64,000 nt of DNA from Alkaliflexus imshenetskii DSM 15055. Lineage in GTDB: Bacteria > Bacteroidota > Bacteroidia > Bacteroidales > Marinilabiliaceae. A program made the translations under genes and the position numbers. Below, piece by piece: positions 54,091 through 63,848 of this stretch. Location of the stretch: contig NZ_KI912105.1 of the NCBI RefSeq assembly GCF_000517065.1, forward strand, positions 3,534,058 through 3,598,057. The letters run 5' to 3'. Under the pieces are notes generated by a model. That model had not been told where the DNA came from, did not search any database, and was given only the letters and a program-made list of their open reading frames with translations. How positions within the stretch are numbered: position 1 is the stretch's first letter; the number at the start of each line of letters is the position of its first letter.

Positions 54091-57000
54091 CTATCGTTTT
54101 AGGGTTACGTTACCCTTATGTATTTTATTTGTTGGTTTTATTATAATCACATACCAATAATCATCCGATGGTAGTGGACGATTCTGATAAGTCCCATTCC
54201 ATGGTGGATCTGATGCAAGATACTTTACCAGCAATTTTCCATATCGGTCATAAATCATTATTTCTGAATCTGGTACGCGTTCCAGTCCTTCAATAATCCA
54301 TTCATCGTTTATACCATCATTGTTTGGGGTGATGACGTTGGGTACGTTCAATTCCAAATCGCCACTCAGTGCAAATGTGGTGAATGTAGTACATCCGTTT
54401 GCATCCTCAAGCACAACAATGTGTTCACCTTTGGGGATGTTTCTAAATGTATTTGAGGTTTGTGGATTACCATCATTTAATATGTATTCAAAAGGTTGTG
54501 TGCCTCTGTCAGGATCAGTAAAGATGGTTACCTGCGCATAAAAGGTTGAATCTACACCGGCTATTACAGGTGTTGAGTGATATTGTACATTAAATGTCTC
54601 TTCCAGTCTAAAACAACCATCGAATACGGATACAGTATAGATGCCACCTTCTGTCACGCTTATTTCACGCGATGTTTCTCCTGTGCTCCATTCCCATGTG
54701 AGGATTGGGAAGTATTGTTCATCTTCGGTGTAGATAATGAAGGTATGTTCGCCACCATCCAATTGAATCTCATCAGGCTCACATGCTTCAAAATCTCCTC
54801 CTGCCAGGTAAGTTGGATCTTCCATGAACTTAACTGTTTTGGCAGCCCAGCCCCAGCAGTTTTCATCGTTCATAACGCGCACAATGTTGACTGTATCCAT
54901 CAGGGTGGCTTCGATGGCACGGTTGCGTGAGCCGGTATGCCATTCCCAATCAATAAAATTGCCATCGGGTACGGTAAGCATGAGAGGATATTCTACCGGA
55001 CAGATTACCAGGTCGGGACCCAGGTCTATTTCAGGTGCATTTTTACGATTTACGTTGATGGTTCCGCGGTTTTCGCATCCATTGTCGTCAATTACTCTTA
55101 CAGTGTATCTGCCGCTGAAAACAGTGATGCTGGTCGTATTTTGCTCTCCGGTTGACCAGAAAATCTGATTAAAAGGCGGGATTGTAAGTTCAACTTCTTC
55201 ACCGGGGCAAATGTCGATGTCGCCACCAAGGTTTACCACCGGATTTGGGTTAATGGTGATATTCACGTTGTCAGTGGTGGAGCAATTGTGCTGATTCCAC
55301 ACCTGAAGGCTCACGTTTCCTGAGCCCGGTATGCTAAAACTGTTCGTTTGCCCATTGGCTGTATTTCCGTTCCATTCGTAACGTGTAAAATCGCTTTGCG
55401 CTTCAATTGAGATAATTGCACCTTCGCACAGAGCGCGGTCAGCACCTAAACTGAATTGCGGCGATGGCAGTACTTCAAGCGTCATGGATGCCACACTTAA
55501 ACACCCTTCGTCTCCATTATCGTAAAATCTGCCATTGAGGTCACGCACATAGAGCGTATATTCTCCGGGGGTGTTAACCTGATATGGGGCTGGTACAACA
55601 GCTCCGTTAAATCGCCACTCGTGATGCAGAATCTGAGTCTCAAGGCCGGCAGGAAGTTCCAATGTAAACATCTCGCCTTCACAAATTGAAGCATCAGTAA
55701 GGGTTATCTCCGGCACAGAATAGATAGAGGCCAATGCCGACTCGGTATGGAAACATCCGTTGTTGTCGAACACAGTAACCCGATAAAGTCCCGGATCGTC
55801 AACTTGTCTGAATAAGTTGGGTGAATTGGGTGCCATGTTTGGATTGTTGATGGTTGGTCCATTCCACCACACAATGCGGTCTACACCAAAATCTGGCATA
55901 TAGCCGTGTATGATATCTGATTCTTCAAGTCGGCCTTCCCTAAAGCCGTTTATTTCAAGAATAAGCGGTTCTGCCGGACAAACATCTACATCCCAAAGAG
56001 AGAAGTCGGGGTTGTCAATAAGCACCACCGGCGTGGTTACGCTTTCGGCAAAGCATCTGTTTTCCTGAAGAGCCAATACTGAAAAGATACCTGGTTCAAA
56101 AACCTCAAGGAAATCTTCTGTGTTGCTTTTACCCGGAATATCCTCGAAAATACCTGTGATAGAGTTGAACTGTTTCCAGTTGTACTCTATAAAGTTCCGG
56201 TTGTTATCAACAAGAATGGTAATGTGCATGGTGTCGCCACGACAAATCAGACCTTGTACTTTTTCTGTAAAGGCAATTTCAATTGACGGGGGAGGCAGTA
56301 CTTCCAGATTAAATGCACCAGTGACATTACAGTTGTGCTGATCCAGTGCTGATATGTGGTAGCTGCCCGAATGGCTTGCATCAGCTGTTTCGAAAAAGAG
56401 TACCTCATTGTTGGCTCTTGGGCTGCCGGTTGTGGGTATTATTGGTCCGGTAGCACTGTTGCGGCGCCACACATAATTGGTAAACTGATTGTCTATTCTG
56501 ATTTCCATATCGGCACCTGCACACATAGAGGTGTCGGCTCCGAAAGTGAACAGGTTGGCATTGTACCATTCAAAAATAGCCGATGCTGTGGATTCACAGC
56601 CAAACTCATTGGTTACACGCACCCATACATTGGCTTCGGGCTGATTAAGGGTAATCTGACTGCTATTGCTGGTGTTAAACCATTGGTACGAACTAAAGCC
56701 TGAAAGCGTATAAGTGTGGGGTTCTCCCTGACATTTGATTTCGTCGCTCAGACTTACGACCGGCAAGGGGCGTACATTGATTTGCCGTGTCACGGTGGTG
56801 AAACACATCTCTGGGGAAGTAACCGTGATGGCATAGTTTCCTGAAACAGCAGGAGTGATATACGGGTTGGTTTCACCGGGAAGATCCACACCATTGAGCG
56901 ACCATTGATAATCGAACTCCTCAGGTGCATTTACCAACGAAATGGTTTCGCCTTCACAGATGTCTGAACCTGACAAATCCAAAGTAACCGTTGGGTTTGC

Positions 57001-58887
57001 ATAAGCCACCACCGATATGGTATTGGTTGCTGCACAACCCATTGGGTCTGTAATGGTAAGACTTATCTCGTATGTTTGGTCGGCATCGGGCACAAATGTC
57101 AGGCTGTTGGTGTTGTTCGTAAAGGGCGACCATTGAAATGTGTGATTATCAAATCCGTTAATCTCAAATGAGATGGTTTCACCATGACACACTTCAATGT
57201 CTTCGCCAAGACTGAATTCGGGCTGGTTGAACTCTACAAAAAGCTCATCGGATGCCACGCAGCCATAACTTTCCATCTCTACAATGTATCTTCCTGAGCG
57301 GGTTGTTGAAATTTGTGATGCCACGCCAAGATCTTCTCTTTCCAAGGTTTCGGGATTAAAAAAGAACCAGTTTACGCTTTCAATACCCTGGGCCGTTCTT
57401 AACACAATTTCATCGCCAACGCAAGCGGCTGTGGGGGGTAGTATTGATACAGAGCTGTACGATGAGAAATAGCCATAACTCATACTGCCCTGATTTTCAT
57501 CCATCACACTTAAGTGAAACAGTCCACTGTTGTTTACTCGGTATGGGTTTCCGGTAGCCAAGTCCATCTGCTTCACGGCGGTGTACCAGGTGTTAGGCTG
57601 CCCTGGCGCACCGGTACCTGCCACTGGTCGCCAGTCTGCTCCTGTTGGCAGCAGATTGCTCACATTGGCATTTTGATAATCAAACATCTGGAAGCTATTG
57701 ATGTTCTTATATTGCGTCATTATCTGCATAAAGAACCGCTGGGTTAGCGTTCGCGTAATGGCAACACTGGTTGAGCCGGTACACGTAACTGGCGGCAGAA
57801 TGGCGCTGCCTAGCTCGTTTCCTGAATTGGCATTGTTCGGATGGTTGATGCCTGATACCTGATAGGCATAGATGGGTTTGTCAGAACTGATGTGGATGGC
57901 ATTTATCATCTGTCCGGTAGTCGGATTAGCAATATTCACGGCATACATCTCCCTTCTGTTGAGCGTTCGCGAATAGATGCCATTGATGTGGATGATAGTA
58001 TTATCCTGTGTTGCAAGAATATATACTTTTTGGATGCTTTTGGTGATAGGATTTCCGTTAGGTTCATTTTGGTTGAATGCTGTGTGCATGGCAATGTACT
58101 CTGTCCCAATTATGTGGACGGGAATCAATTGATCCCCAATCAGGTCATAAGCTCCTAGAATGTTACTGCCGTTTGTGGTTTCGGCAATGGAGTCATCAGA
58201 AATTGTAACAGCAATCGGCTTATTGGAACGGATGTAAGTGCCTCCCAAGTGTCGCTGGGTTTGCCAGGCATCGGCTTCGAGGCCAAAAGACTGACCCCTG
58301 TTGAGGGTAATGGTGAAAACATCATTGGCCGGTCGACCTTTCACATTGTCAATATTACTCAGGTCGATAAATATTTCGGTGTTGTCTTCAGTGGCCACAA
58401 TGTCAATACGCTCCCGGTCAGGCACCGTGAGGTTTCTGTTTCTAAAATCGTTTTGTGAAGGCACGTAAAACTCGTATCCCAGAGCATTCGAGCCTTTCAA
58501 AGTAAACTTATCCGGGTTCACACCGTTTGCTACTTCATAGTAAACCGAAACATGCTCTGTAGAAGTAATCAGTATGCCTTTGTTGTTAATGGTGTTATAT
58601 GGGCGATTTTCAACCAGATTGAGGTTGGTAAATTGATATCGCTCTTGCGAATTGGCCGGAATAGACAATGTTACCGGCGTAAAGGCCGGATTTGCAGGTA
58701 TCGAAATGGTAACCGTAGCCGGTTGATTAAAGGTTGTTACCCGCAAATAAACCGGATTATCTCCGTGTGTTGAACTTACTTCGGGTGCCACAAACCAAAA
58801 AGTTCGGTCTATTTGTGCATTGGCTCCAAATGTACCAAGTAGCAACAGGGTGTATATGGTGATAACCAACCATCTGTAATTTTTCAT
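54091..58887 (-). CDS. large T9SS type B surface protein: IgGFc-binding-like domain, twelve PKD/Ig-like repeats, CHU_C
   Basis: 1598 residues. After a signal peptide (~1-25, ending GANAQ), residues ~30-480 resemble the IgGFc-binding domain (DRTFWFVAP, with GYEFYVPSQND and ATEDNTEIFID). Twelve PKD/Ig-like repeats of ~75-95 residues follow, each opening with a Cys-x-Gly-Glu-type turn (ACVGDEI, VCHGETI, ICEGETI, KCQGEPH, MCAGADM, ICRGDTM, VCPAEPL, ICEGEMF, LCEGAII, ICPGEEV, ICPVEYP, ACEPDEI) and usually ending with a second Cys, so one disulfide per repeat is plausible. A SprB-type module and a CHU_C sorting domain (VPNVITPNNDGINDEW, IYDRYGKLL, LPSDDYWYVI) finish the protein. A surface adhesin or filament is likely. 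It heads the four-gene T9SS cluster. Confidence 0.9.
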   Translation of the reverse strand: MKNYRWLVITIYTLLLLGTFGANAQIDRTFWFVAPEVSSTHGDNPVYLRVTTFNQPATVTISIPANPAFTPVTLSIPANSQERYQFTNLNLVENRPYNTINNKGILITSTEHVSVYYEVANGVNPDKFTLKGSNALGYEFYVPSQNDFRNRNLTVPDRERIDIVATEDNTEIFIDLSNIDNVKGRPANDVFTITLNRGQSFGLEADAWQTQRHLGGTYIRSNKPIAVTISDDSIAETTNGSNILGAYDLIGDQLIPVHIIGTEYIAMHTAFNQNEPNGNPITKSIQKVYILATQDNTIIHINGIYSRTLNRREMYAVNIANPTTGQMINAIHISSDKPIYAYQVSGINHPNNANSGNELGSAILPPVTCTGSTSVAITRTLTQRFFMQIMTQYKNINSFQMFDYQNANVSNLLPTGADWRPVAGTGAPGQPNTWYTAVKQMDLATGNPYRVNNSGLFHLSVMDENQGSMSYGYFSSYSSVSILPPTAACVGDEIVLRTAQGIESVNWFFFNPETLEREDLGVASQISTTRSGRYIVEMESYGCVASDELFVEFNQPEFSLGEDIEVCHGETISFEINGFDNHTFQWSPFTNNTNSLTFVPDADQTYEISLTITDPMGCAATNTISVVAYANPTVTLDLSGSDICEGETISLVNAPEEFDYQWSLNGVDLPGETNPYITPAVSGNYAITVTSPEMCFTTVTRQINVRPLPVVSLSDEIKCQGEPHTYTLSGFSSYQWFNTSNSSQITLNQPEANVWVRVTNEFGCESTASAIFEWYNANLFTFGADTSMCAGADMEIRIDNQFTNYVWRRNSATGPIIPTTGSPRANNEVLFFETADASHSGSYHISALDQHNCNVTGAFNLEVLPPPSIEIAFTEKVQGLICRGDTMHITILVDNNRNFIEYNWKQFNSITGIFEDIPGKSNTEDFLEVFEPGIFSVLALQENRCFAESVTTPVVLIDNPDFSLWDVDVCPAEPLILEINGFREGRLEESDIIHGYMPDFGVDRIVWWNGPTINNPNMAPNSPNLFRQVDDPGLYRVTVFDNNGCFHTESALASIYSVPEITLTDASICEGEMFTLELPAGLETQILHHEWRFNGAVVPAPYQVNTPGEYTLYVRDLNGRFYDNGDEGCLSVASMTLEVLPSPQFSLGADRALCEGAIISIEAQSDFTRYEWNGNTANGQTNSFSIPGSGNVSLQVWNQHNCSTTDNVNITINPNPVVNLGGDIDICPGEEVELTIPPFNQIFWSTGEQNTTSITVFSGRYTVRVIDDNGCENRGTINVNRKNAPEIDLGPDLVICPVEYPLMLTVPDGNFIDWEWHTGSRNRAIEATLMDTVNIVRVMNDENCWGWAAKTVKFMEDPTYLAGGDFEACEPDEIQLDGGEHTFIIYTEDEQYFPILTWEWSTGETSREISVTEGGIYTVSVFDGCFRLEETFNVQYHSTPVIAGVDSTFYAQVTIFTDPDRGTQPFEYILNDGNPQTSNTFRNIPKGEHIVVLEDANGCTTFTTFALSGDLELNVPNVITPNNDGINDEWIIEGLERVPDSEIMIYDRYGKLLVKYLASDPPWNGTYQNRPLPSDDYWYVIIIKPTNKIHKGNVTLKR

Positions 58888-59000
58888 ATCAGTAAAATAG
58901 GTAAGGTTCGATATTTGTTTTACTCTTTTATCTCCTTAGATTGATAAAACAATAATTCACGTTTGATAACAGTTTTTAGGTGCTATAATCAGTTAACCGA

Positions 59001-59008
59001 CAAACATA
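59001..59008 (-). promoter_or_regulatory. -7 box of the T9SS type B cluster
   Basis: Read on the minus strand, 59008 to 59001 is TATGTTTG, a match to TAnnTTTG. The start codon at 58887 would leave a leader of about 105 bases. A TTTG partner at the usual distance is not evident. Confidence 0.45.
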
Positions 59009-59241
59009 GAAAAATACTATGATTTGAGTCCGTTTTCTGTAGAATTTTTTACGCTGGCATTTTAATTTTTGTTGCATATAAACACCTCTTTTTTTACAAA
59101 ACATATAAAAATGTGACACTAATCATGATTTAATATACATTATGGATTAATTTTTAATGGATATTGAACAGGATGGGTAGCAAGTTAAATTGTTTTCTAT
59201 CATGTTGTTAATTCTTCATTTCCATTATTGCATCAAAATGC

Positions 59242-59271
59242 TTTGTAACTTGTGTTTTTTGTGTATTTTTG
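59242..59271 (+). promoter_or_regulatory. Bacteroidota-type promoter of the aspartokinase-homoserine dehydrogenase gene
   Basis: TTTG (59242-59245), an 18-base spacer and TATTTTTG (59264-59271) match the consensus. The transcript would start near 59277 and have a leader of about 140 bases, long enough for regulation. Confidence 0.7.
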
Positions 59272-59289
59272 TGTTTTACGCATAATTAG

Positions 59290-59355
59290 ATGCCTGATAT
59301 GAGACTTTGTGCATATTTATACAAAAAATTAGGTTTCTTTCTCACCACCCCTTAG
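59290..59355 (+). CDS. possible leader peptide before thrA
   Basis: A 21-codon ORF beginning 18 bases after the -7 box, with a second in-frame ATG at 59299. The peptide ends KKLGFFLTTP and its TAG stop (59353-59355) lies inside the hairpin at 59345-59360. Two Thr codons (ACC ACC) stand just before the stop. It resembles the layout of the Phe/Tyr leader, but it is not rich in Thr, Ile or Met, so a regulatory role is only a possibility. Confidence 0.35.
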   Translation: MPDMRLCAYLYKKLGFFLTTP

Positions 59356-59366
59356 GGGGGAATTTT
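59345..59366 (+). terminator. possible attenuator hairpin before thrA
   Basis: CCACCCC (59345-59351) can pair with GGGGGG (59355-59360) with one bulged A and a three-base loop, followed by AATTTT. The stem is short but all G-C. It lies 52 bases before the ATG at 59418 and overlaps the end of the leader ORF. Confidence 0.35.
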
Positions 59367-59417
59367 AATCTTTCAGGCGTATCTTAAAACTATGATTAAT
59401 CCATCCAATCTGTTTGT

Positions 59418-61847
59418 ATGAGAGTATTGAAATTTGGCGGGACTTCTGTAGGTTCAGCTGAAACCATAATCCGTGTAAAGGAAATTGTATCATCCATCGA
59501 CGAACAGGTGATCGTTGTAGTGTCGGCGGTAGGCGGAGTTACTGACCGACTGATTCGGGCGGCCAAGCTGGCTGGCGAAGGGGATCGCGCATGTTTTGAC
59601 CAACTGGATGCAATTATAGAAACCCATCTGGAAATTATCAGCAAACTTTTTGATTCTCCGGCGCGACCCGAAGTTGAAAGGCTTATTGAACCTGATATTG
59701 ACGAACTGCGGGTCATTCTCAGAGGCGTTTTTATGATTCGGGAACTAAGTCGTAAAAGCTTTGAAAGCCTCTCAGGTATTGGCGAACGGTTGTCGTCTAA
59801 AATTATTGCTATCTATTTGAATGCGCAGTGGTTCGATAGCCGTGAGTTCATCAAAACAAACTATGAATATGGTCGCAATCAGGTTATTGTAGATGAAACC
59901 AATCATCTGCTCCAAGCGGTTAGCGGGCATCTTGGTAAGCTTTCCCTCTTTCCCGGATTTATAAGCTCCAACAACAGAGACGAAAACACTACGCTCGGAA
60001 GAGGGGGCTCTGACTATACGGCTGCATTGCTGGCAGCTGCTTTTGGCGCCAATGTGCTGGAGATTTGGACCGATGTGGATGGTTTTATGACTGCCGACCC
60101 CCGCGTGATTTCCCGTGCCTACTGCATCGATAAACTGAGTTATTCCGAGGCCATGGAGTTGTCTCATTTTGGTGCCAAAGTGATTTATCCGCCAACCATT
60201 TTACCGGTTTATCAAAAGCATATTCCCATAAAAATTAAAAATACGTTTAATCCCGATGCCCCGGGTACTTTAATTTCCACCGAATCGGGTACCACCGGTT
60301 CGCGCCAGATTAAAGGGATATCCTCAATAAAGAATGTCTCTTTGGTTACAGTGCAAGGGATTGGGATGGTAGGTGTTACCGGAATCTCTATGCGGCTGTT
60401 CTCCTCATTGGCAGCACGTGAGGTGAATGTGATTCTTATTTCGCAGGCATCATCCGAAAACAGCATTTCCATCGTAATTGATTCAGAGCAAACTGCCATA
60501 GCCCAATCGGCCATTGAGCACGAGTTTCGTCGGGAAATAGCACACAAGCAGATTAACAACATCACAATAGACGATGAGATGGCAGTGGTGGCTATTGTGG
60601 GCGAAAACATGAAACATACCACCGGAATTGCCGGATTGCTGTTTAACAGCGTAGGGAAAAACGGGGTCAATGTTTATGCTATCGCACAGGGAGCTTCGGA
60701 ACTTAATATCTCTTTTGTAATTAAGGAGCGGGACATTCGTAAAGCGCTTAACGTGATACATGAGTCCTTTTTCTTGTCGGATTATTTCAGACTAAATCTG
60801 TTCCTTGCAGGAAAAGGCACAGTGGGAAGCAAACTTTTGAAGAAGGTAAGTAGCCTGGCCGATAAGCTGATGAAAGAGAATCGATTAAAGATTCGTCTGG
60901 TAGGTGTTGCAGGCAGCCGTTCGATGCTTCTTGAGCGTGAGGGTCTGAACCCTGATACGGTTGTATCGCAGCTGGAGAAGGATGGTATTGCGGGTTCTAT
61001 TAACGATTTTAAGAATAGAATTATTGAAATGAATGTGGCCAACAGCGTGTTTGTAGATTGCACAGCAAGCGAAGATGTGGCTGCAATATATCAGTCTCTA
61101 CTCGACGCCAACGTGTCTGTGGTTACGGCAAATAAAATAGCCAGCTCCTCCAGTTATGCTGCATACAACCGGTTGAAGTCCACCGCGCGTGAAAAGGGTG
61201 TGAAATTCTATTTCGAAACCAATGTGGGTGCAGGTCTGCCAATCATTGCACCCATTAACGATCTGGTTCGTAGCGGCGATAAAATTGTGCGTCTGGAAGC
61301 GGTTGTATCCGGAACCCTTAACTATATAGTGAACACTCTTTCACAGGAACGTCCTTTGTCGGCTGTTATTGCCGAGGCTCGTGAAAAAGGTTTTAGCGAA
61401 CCCGACCCACGTGTTGATCTCAGCGGAACCGATGTGGTGCGTAAACTGCTCATTCTTGCCCGTGAATCTGGTTATGTGCTCGAGAAGGACGATGTGGAGG
61501 TTGAACCTTTTGTGCCTGCCGAATACATAAAGCTTCCTTCACTGGAAGCATTTATGGAGCGCGTTTCGGAACTGAATGCTTCATTTGAGGAGCGACGTAA
61601 AAAACTCGAAGCTGAAGGTAAGCGTTTGCGTTATGCGGCACGTCTTTCTGATGGGAAGGCCCGGGTTGGCCTGATAGAAGTGGAGAAGAACCACCCATTT
61701 TATGATTTGGAAGGTAGCAACAACATTATTCTTATATGGTCGGAGAACTATTTTGAACATCCGATGCAAATCAAAGGATATGGTGCCGGTGCTGATGTAA
61801 CGGCTGCCGGTGTGTTTGCCGACATCATTAAAGTGGCTAACGTGTAA
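59418..61847 (+). CDS. thrA: bifunctional aspartate kinase / homoserine dehydrogenase
   Basis: 809 residues, the usual length for the fused enzyme (about 810-820). The kinase part (~1-290) starts MRVLKFGGTSVG and contains GRGGSDYTAALLAAA. Two ACT domains (~315-455, with MVGVTGISMRLFSSLA and NGVNVYAIAQGASE-like segments) mediate allosteric control. The homoserine dehydrogenase part (~463-809) starts with the NAD(P) motif GKGTVGSKLL, and contains ETNVGAGLPII and SGTLNYI. It catalyses the first and third steps from aspartate toward threonine, methionine and isoleucine. No thrB or thrC follows; the next gene is convergent. Threonine feedback is expected from the family. The leader before it may add transcriptional control. 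Confidence 0.95.
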   Translation: MRVLKFGGTSVGSAETIIRVKEIVSSIDEQVIVVVSAVGGVTDRLIRAAKLAGEGDRACFDQLDAIIETHLEIISKLFDSPARPEVERLIEPDIDELRVILRGVFMIRELSRKSFESLSGIGERLSSKIIAIYLNAQWFDSREFIKTNYEYGRNQVIVDETNHLLQAVSGHLGKLSLFPGFISSNNRDENTTLGRGGSDYTAALLAAAFGANVLEIWTDVDGFMTADPRVISRAYCIDKLSYSEAMELSHFGAKVIYPPTILPVYQKHIPIKIKNTFNPDAPGTLISTESGTTGSRQIKGISSIKNVSLVTVQGIGMVGVTGISMRLFSSLAAREVNVILISQASSENSISIVIDSEQTAIAQSAIEHEFRREIAHKQINNITIDDEMAVVAIVGENMKHTTGIAGLLFNSVGKNGVNVYAIAQGASELNISFVIKERDIRKALNVIHESFFLSDYFRLNLFLAGKGTVGSKLLKKVSSLADKLMKENRLKIRLVGVAGSRSMLLEREGLNPDTVVSQLEKDGIAGSINDFKNRIIEMNVANSVFVDCTASEDVAAIYQSLLDANVSVVTANKIASSSSYAAYNRLKSTAREKGVKFYFETNVGAGLPIIAPINDLVRSGDKIVRLEAVVSGTLNYIVNTLSQERPLSAVIAEAREKGFSEPDPRVDLSGTDVVRKLLILARESGYVLEKDDVEVEPFVPAEYIKLPSLEAFMERVSELNASFEERRKKLEAEGKRLRYAARLSDGKARVGLIEVEKNHPFYDLEGSNNIILIWSENYFEHPMQIKGYGAGADVTAAGVFADIIKVANV

Positions 61848-61884
61848 ACCTGATTCTCTACGAATCACAGGCATCAATAAATAC

Positions 61885-61932
61885 TAATCCCGCCATCCTG
61901 AAGATAATTCCAGATGGCGGGATTATTTTTTT
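61885..61932. terminator. bidirectional terminator between thrA and speA
   Basis: TAATCCCGCCATC (61885-61897) pairs perfectly with GATGGCGGGATTA (61913-61925), followed by an eight-T run. The two genes converge here, and the first arm is preceded by A-rich sequence on the complementary reading. Confidence 0.9.
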
Positions 61933-61955
61933 TAATACCCTGTTAGTTTGAAAAG

Positions 61956-63848
61956 CTACTCCAGGTAAGTGTATCCATAGAGACCAGACCGGTAATTTGA
62001 GAGGAACTCTTTTCCTTCTTCGGCTGATATTTTTCCGTTTTTGACAGAACTTGTAACCCAGGTTTCAACAGTGCGAACAAGCTTTTTGGGATTGTATTGC
62101 ACATATTCGAGTACCTCAGCTACCGATTCGCCATCAATGATTTGTTCAATTTCGTAGCCGGCTTTGGTTACGCTCACGTGAACGGCGTTGGTATCGCCAA
62201 ACAAATTGTGCAAATCACCTAGTATCTCCTGATAAGCTCCCACAAGGAACACGCCAATATAGTAGGTTTCCCTTGATTTTAAAGAGTGAACTGGCAGATA
62301 GTGCGAGATGTTGCGTGTGGCAATGAAATTGTCAATTTTCCCATCCGAGTCGCAGGTGATGTCCTGAAGTGTGGCATTTCTCGTTGGTTTTTCATCGAGC
62401 CTATGAATAGGCATGATGGGGAAAATCTGATCGATTGCCCACGAGTCAGGTAGTGACTGAAACAGCGAGAAGTTGCAGAAGTATTTGTCAGACAATATTT
62501 TAGACATGTTTCTGAACTCGTCAGGTGCATGTTTGGTGGCCACAGCCATTTGGTGAATGTCATTGGCTACGGACCAGAACAGCCGCTCAACTTTGGCTCG
62601 GGTAACCAGATCGAGCACGCCAAGGCTGTAGCGATCCAACACCTCCTCGCGTATTTGGAGTGCATCGTGCCAGGTCTCGAGCATACGGGTTTGGTTGAGT
62701 TTGTCCCACAAATCATAAAGCTCGTGAACCAACTCATGATCATCTTCCTGTATTTCGTCTTCATCCTTCCACATGGGAGGAGAAGTGGCTTCGAGTACTT
62801 CAAATATCAGTACAGAGTGGTGCGCTGTTAACGACCGCCCCGATTCGGTAATCACGTTGGGGTGGGGGATGTCCTCTTTGTCTGCCGCATCTACAAAGTG
62901 AGAAATAGAGTCGTTCACATACTCTTGAATCGTGTAGTTTACGCTACTCTCACTCATCGACGATTTGGTGCCGTCGTAGTCAACGCCAAGTCCACCGCCT
63001 ATGTCCACAAAATCGATTTTGAAGCCCAGTTTATGCAATTGCACGTAAAACTGAGCCGCTTCGCGCAACGCAGTTTTAATGCGTCGTATTTTGGTAACCT
63101 GACTGCCTATGTGAAAATGGATGAGTCGCAAACATTCCTCCATTTTGTTCTTTTCCAAAATTTCGAGTGCTTCCAGAAGTTCGCTCGAGGTAAGTCCGAA
63201 CTTACTGCTGTCACCACCTGACTCTTCCCACTTGCCGCTGCCGCTGCTTGCCAGTTTGATGCGCACACCAATGTTTGGTCTTATTTTGAGTCGTTTGGCT
63301 ACTGATGCAATGAGGCGCAGTTCATTAAGTTTTTCAACTACAATGAAAATTCGTTTCCCCATTTTTTGAGCCAATAGAGCCAACTCAATATAATCTTCGT
63401 CTTTATATCCGTTACAGATAATGAGGGAGTCGGTTTCGGTATTGATGGCCAATACGGCATGCAATTCGGGCTTTGAACCGGCTTCCAGTCCGATATTAAA
63501 CTTTTTTCCGTGACTCACAATCTCTTCCACCACCTGTCGCATTTGGTTTACTTTGATGGGGTAGATGATGAAGTTTTGCGCTTTGTACTGGTACTCTTCA
63601 GCTGCCAATTTAAAACAGTTGGATATGGTTTCAATCCGGTTGTCAAGAATATCCGGGAAACGGATAAGTACCGGGTTTGAGACGTCACGAATCATCAGTT
63701 CGTCCATGAGTTCTTTCAGATCAACCCCGCCGTTACCGGCTTTGGGCGTCACTGTTACATTTCCCTTCTCGTTGATGGAAAAGTAATCGACTCCCCAACC
63801 GTTGATGTTGTAGAGTTCAGCAGAATCTTCAATACGCCATTTTCTCAC
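61956..63848 (-). CDS. speA: biosynthetic arginine decarboxylase
   Basis: 630 residues, the family norm. The start codon is GTG (63846-63848), supported because the protein begins RKWRIEDSAELYNINGWG, the conserved family N-terminus, and no ATG is placed better. The PLP lysine is Lys99 in YPIKVNQ. GLEAGSKPEL, HFHIGSQ and DIGGGLGVDYDG mark the alanine-racemase-like barrel, and SGRSLTAHH is the conserved C-terminal barrel segment. It decarboxylates arginine to agmatine, the first step to putrescine and spermidine. The gene stands alone in this window; no agmatine-processing enzyme is adjacent on the visible side. Confidence 0.95.
   Translation of the reverse strand: MRKWRIEDSAELYNINGWGVDYFSINEKGNVTVTPKAGNGGVDLKELMDELMIRDVSNPVLIRFPDILDNRIETISNCFKLAAEEYQYKAQNFIIYPIKVNQMRQVVEEIVSHGKKFNIGLEAGSKPELHAVLAINTETDSLIICNGYKDEDYIELALLAQKMGKRIFIVVEKLNELRLIASVAKRLKIRPNIGVRIKLASSGSGKWEESGGDSSKFGLTSSELLEALEILEKNKMEECLRLIHFHIGSQVTKIRRIKTALREAAQFYVQLHKLGFKIDFVDIGGGLGVDYDGTKSSMSESSVNYTIQEYVNDSISHFVDAADKEDIPHPNVITESGRSLTAHHSVLIFEVLEATSPPMWKDEDEIQEDDHELVHELYDLWDKLNQTRMLETWHDALQIREEVLDRYSLGVLDLVTRAKVERLFWSVANDIHQMAVATKHAPDEFRNMSKILSDKYFCNFSLFQSLPDSWAIDQIFPIMPIHRLDEKPTRNATLQDITCDSDGKIDNFIATRNISHYLPVHSLKSRETYYIGVFLVGAYQEILGDLHNLFGDTNAVHVSVTKAGYEIEQIIDGESVAEVLEYVQYNPKKLVRTVETWVTSSVKNGKISAEEGKEFLSNYRSGLYGYTYLE

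Larger units (their letters stand above)
58888..59417. other. 530-base divergent control region
   Basis: It separates the minus-strand T9SS cluster from the plus-strand aspartokinase gene. It holds a minus-strand -7 box (59001-59008), a plus-strand promoter (59242-59271), a short leader ORF (59290-59355) and a G/C hairpin (59345-59360). The section ~59010-59240 is AT-rich with nothing further recognised. Confidence 0.6.
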
